Below, one piece after another: positions 6,065-7,583 of a DNA stretch of 7,583 bases. Position numbers and translations under genes: made by a program. The stretch is from Cytophagales bacterium UBA2561. GTDB taxonomy: Bacteria > Bacteroidota > Bacteroidia > Cytophagales > Thermoflexibacteraceae. The stretch's first letter is position 1. Each line of letters starts with the position of its first letter. Location: NCBI GenBank assembly GCA_002340355.1, contig DDLX01000022.1:1-7583 (forward strand). Reading direction: 5' to 3'. The notes under the pieces are model-generated. The model ran no database searches and was not told where the DNA came from. It saw only the letters and a list, made by a program, of their open reading frames with translations.

Positions 6065-6214
6065 CAAGAACGAGATACCGAAATTAATATCAATATTCAT
6101 CATGCCGAATACTGGAAATATGATGCCCGTACCGCCAGAAGATGGAATACGGATCCCGTCTTCGTCCCCTTCGAATCTCCTTATGCCACTTTCAGAGGAA
6201 ATCCTATTGTATGA
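5654..6214 (+). CDS. orphan RHS core and tip fragment, truncated by a frameshift before the DPxG motif
   Basis: There are 186 residues from an internal Met of the RHS core; the frame is open back to base 5600, right after the preceding gene's stop. RHS core is residues 1-137, followed by a cassette-specific tip (QERDTEININIHHAEYW, then YDARTARRWNTDPV and SPYATFRGNPIV). Related tips continue NP..MSDPNGD, and exactly that sequence follows in the +1 frame starting at 6211. The frame instead hits TGA at 6212-6214. One extra base between about 6208 and 6211 would restore a continuous RHS-toxin protein. This is either a real one-base deletion, making cassette D a broken or split gene, or a sequencing error. 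No homopolymer is present at the site. Confidence 0.75.
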   Translation: MKLIEKRMSGTIEFTTTHYIRDATGNIMATYTNRKVQELHIYGSTRLGAYNIPYEPDPTDPNKQIQKEDFHKLILGRRNYELSNHLGNVLAVISDKKILNGSTFEADVVSANDYYPFGMTIASRTFQTEEYRFGFNGQERDTEININIHHAEYWKYDARTARRWNTDPVFVPFESPYATFRGNPIV

Positions 6215-7071
6215 GTGACCCCAATGGTGATTCTCCTACTAACGGCGAAAATCCTCCAGAAAAACTGTACACAAATACAAACAATGCGAAAGGGGTCTTA
6301 AAAGATGGATTTAAAGGACGCATATATGGGAAATTTTCAAAATATAACTGGTTTTCTAAAAAACCTAATGCAAAGGGGACGGGTAGGGTAAATCAAGGAG
6401 CTACTCTAACTGTTGAAGGCATAGATGTATCCAAAGCTCATACCATCACCAAGGCTCAAACATCTGCTTGGAGATTAGAAGCAACTAGTGAATTAGGACA
6501 TACTAAGGAATCATTAAAAGCATTACAAAAAAGTGATCCCAAAGCATACGGGAAGGTGATGAGTCAAATTGATGGATTAAGATACTCAAAACTGGGAGTG
6601 TATATGGATAAGTTGGGAAAAAGTGTATATTATGTAGAAAAAGGTGGTTCATATGCAATTAGTGATGCAGTAGCTAATACTGGGACAGTAACAGGAGTTA
6701 ATGCATCTCCTTCACAAATAAAACTCATTAAAGGGCTAAAAATAGGTGGAAGGGTATTAACTGTTGCTGCAATAGGCATGGATATGTATGAAATACATAC
6801 CAGTAGTTATAAACCAAGGACAATTGTCAAAAAAGTAGGGGCTTGGACTGGAGCTTGGGCTGGAGCTAAAGCAGGAGCTTGGATTGGAGGAGGTGTAGGA
6901 ACAACAGTTGGATCAGCGTTTGCGGGGATTGGGGCTGTACCTGGAGGTACAGCAGGAAGCATTATTGGAAGTATTGCTGGAGGAATATCAGGTTATTTTG
7001 CAGGGGAGTATGTTACAGAAACAGTGTATGATCGTATCATAACACGCGGGTTTAAAATAAAAACTAAATAG
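6211..7071 (+). CDS. cassette D toxin-like domain with glycine-zipper tail, separated from its RHS tip
   Basis: There are 286 residues if started at the ATG at 6211, which overlaps the RHS stop as ATGA. I prefer this start to the ATG at 6142 because the upstream 23 codons are RHS DNA read out of frame, while MSDPNGD is the genuine end of the tip. Residues 20-90 (LYTNTNNAKGVLKDGF, then NWFSKKPNAKG and GATLTVEGIDVS) faintly resemble the start of ADP-ribosyltransferase-type toxin domains, but I cannot identify the catalytic triad. Residues 70-185 are Lys/Ser-rich and probably helical. Residues about 185-267 are hydrophobic with many Gly at short spacing (GAWTGAWAGAKAGAWIGG and further GxxxG repeats), a glycine zipper suggesting membrane insertion. 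Function is unassigned. A small acidic gene follows 7 bp downstream. Confidence 0.7.
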   Translation: MSDPNGDSPTNGENPPEKLYTNTNNAKGVLKDGFKGRIYGKFSKYNWFSKKPNAKGTGRVNQGATLTVEGIDVSKAHTITKAQTSAWRLEATSELGHTKESLKALQKSDPKAYGKVMSQIDGLRYSKLGVYMDKLGKSVYYVEKGGSYAISDAVANTGTVTGVNASPSQIKLIKGLKIGGRVLTVAAIGMDMYEIHTSSYKPRTIVKKVGAWTGAWAGAKAGAWIGGGVGTTVGSAFAGIGAVPGGTAGSIIGSIAGGISGYFAGEYVTETVYDRIITRGFKIKTK

Positions 7072-7078
7072 TTAATAA

Positions 7079-7453
7079 ATGATAGGCTTGTTTAGACAAC
7101 TAAAACATAAATATGATGAAAATCATATATTATATCTTTATTTTTATCCAGCAGAAGGAGATAAAGGTTTGTATTTTAACGGTTCATCTTTTTACTTTAT
7201 TAAAGAAAAAGTATTTGATGATAACACATACACAGAATTACTTCCTTCTTTGTTTGAGTCGTCACAAACGATTGAAATTGTTGAAATTCGAGAAAATGAT
7301 GATTTTGAATTTTTTATACAAACAAAAAATCAAATATTACAAATCTGTAATATTCCTGAAACATATCAAACTTATATTATACAAACTATTTTCGTTCATT
7401 CAGAAACAGAGTTTGATGACTTTCAAAATTCAGAAGTTGTAACTCCCTCATAG
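7079..7453 (+). CDS. putative cytoplasmic immunity protein of cassette D
   Basis: This is a 124-residue acidic protein starting 7 bp after the cassette D toxin stop. It has no signal peptide or membrane segment (MIGLFRQLKHKYDENH...), unlike the other three immunity candidates. Acidic clusters (VFDDNTYTE, RENDDFEFF, ETEFDDF) contrast with the Lys-rich toxin and would suit direct binding; this is inference. I recognise no family. A second start-bearing frame overlaps it at 7113, but its composition (runs of Lys and Ile with no organised pattern) marks it as a shadow. The stop TAG (7451-7453) is in frame with the next RHS core through the junction element. Confidence 0.7.
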   Translation: MIGLFRQLKHKYDENHILYLYFYPAEGDKGLYFNGSSFYFIKEKVFDDNTYTELLPSLFESSQTIEIVEIRENDDFEFFIQTKNQILQICNIPETYQTYIIQTIFVHSETEFDDFQNSEVVTPS

Positions 7454-7457
7454 CCTG

Positions 7458-7529
7458 TTCGGGTTAGTGTTAAGCACAGCGCACTAAGCGGTAAAGATGT
7501 CACGAGTCTCCTGACTCGACTCCTGTACA
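7458..7529 (+). repeat. dispersed junction element, copy 3
   Basis: This has the same order of parts as copies 1 and 2: TTCGGGTTAGTGTT, a first inverted repeat (7473-7485, here degraded with two mismatches), a GGTAAAGATG spacer like the GTAAACATG of copy 1, a second stem CGAGTC-TCCT-GACTCG (7503-7518), and the end TCCTGTACA. The loop of the second stem has gained one base relative to copy 1 while the 6-bp stem stays perfect. The frame of the following core is open through the whole element back to 7454. Confidence 0.75.
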
Positions 7530-7537
7530 ACCATCGT

Positions 7538-7583
7538 GTGAATGGTAGCTTAAATATTGATTACGAATACGATGAAATCGGGA
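7538..7583 (+). CDS. start of cassette E RHS core (3' partial)
   Basis: Fifteen codons from a GTG read VNGSLNIDYEYDEIG, almost the same as the beginning of cassette B (VNGSLNIEYEYDEIG). The preceding codons LYNHR match LYNR in cassette B with one codon added. The gene runs off the right edge. As in cassette B, the GTG has no Shine-Dalgarno site and follows directly on the junction element, so it is probably the edge of another displaced RHS fragment. Confidence 0.65.
   Translation, partial: MNGSLNIDYEYDEIG

Noticed and set aside
6142..6210. Upstream ATG (6142) as the start of the cassette D toxin protein
   Set aside because: The first 23 codons are RHS tip DNA read in the wrong frame; the genuine tip ending MSDPNGD begins at 6211.
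7113..7442. Alternative + strand frame of 109 residues inside the last immunity gene
   Set aside because: It is fully overlapped by the 7079-7453 gene and has a Lys/Ile-rich composition typical of an out-of-frame reading of AT-rich DNA.
1707..7529. CRISPR array from the repeated short element
   Set aside because: Copies are 1.9-3.7 kb apart, differ in length, and sit between protein genes; there are no spacer-sized intervals.

Overview
The window looks like a Bacteroidota accessory locus. The evidence is the style of the RHS repeat protein fragments (motifs such as YELSNHLGNVLAVISD, NDYYPFGM, YRFGFNG and SPY...NSP...IDPDG), the AT-rich immunity-type genes without clear Shine-Dalgarno sites, and the lipoprotein signals. 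Every supported gene is on the + strand and intergenic space is minimal. No housekeeping gene, tRNA, rRNA, CRISPR array or transposase is visible.

Layout: the window holds four successive cassettes and the start of a fifth. Each cassette has (i) a fragment of a conserved RHS core, (ii) its own variable RHS tip fused to a C-terminal toxin-like domain, and (iii) a small downstream gene in the immunity position. Cassette A (1-1685) carries an HELTH zinc metallopeptidase domain resembling the M91/NleD family, followed by a possible lipoprotein. Cassette B (1771-3700) carries a hydrophobic domain with an H..H/HE/D..D...N pattern, followed by a lipoprotein. Cassette C (3783-5599) carries a related-looking domain (RH, FE, D....D..NN..GR), followed by a lipoprotein. 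Cassette D (5600-7453) has a frameshift at the tip/toxin junction that separates the RHS fragment from a basic protein ending in a glycine-zipper hydrophobic tail; an acidic, probably cytoplasmic small protein follows. Cassette E starts at about 7523 and runs off the right edge.

Three of the four junctions between an immunity gene and the next core (1707-1777, 3721-3778, 7458-7529) carry the same short dispersed element, which has two potential hairpins and ends in CTGTACA. It joins the core at two different points. The C/D junction at about 5600 lacks it.

Working interpretation (inference): this is an array of displaced ('orphan') RHS toxin tips with matching immunity genes. No cassette here has a convincing start or ribosome binding site for its RHS part, so the toxins are probably expressed only after homologous recombination through the repeated core places a tip on a full-length RHS gene, which would lie outside the window. 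A 110-bp block identical between cassettes C and D shows that core segments exchange sequence. The immunity genes may be expressed independently to protect against sibling toxins.
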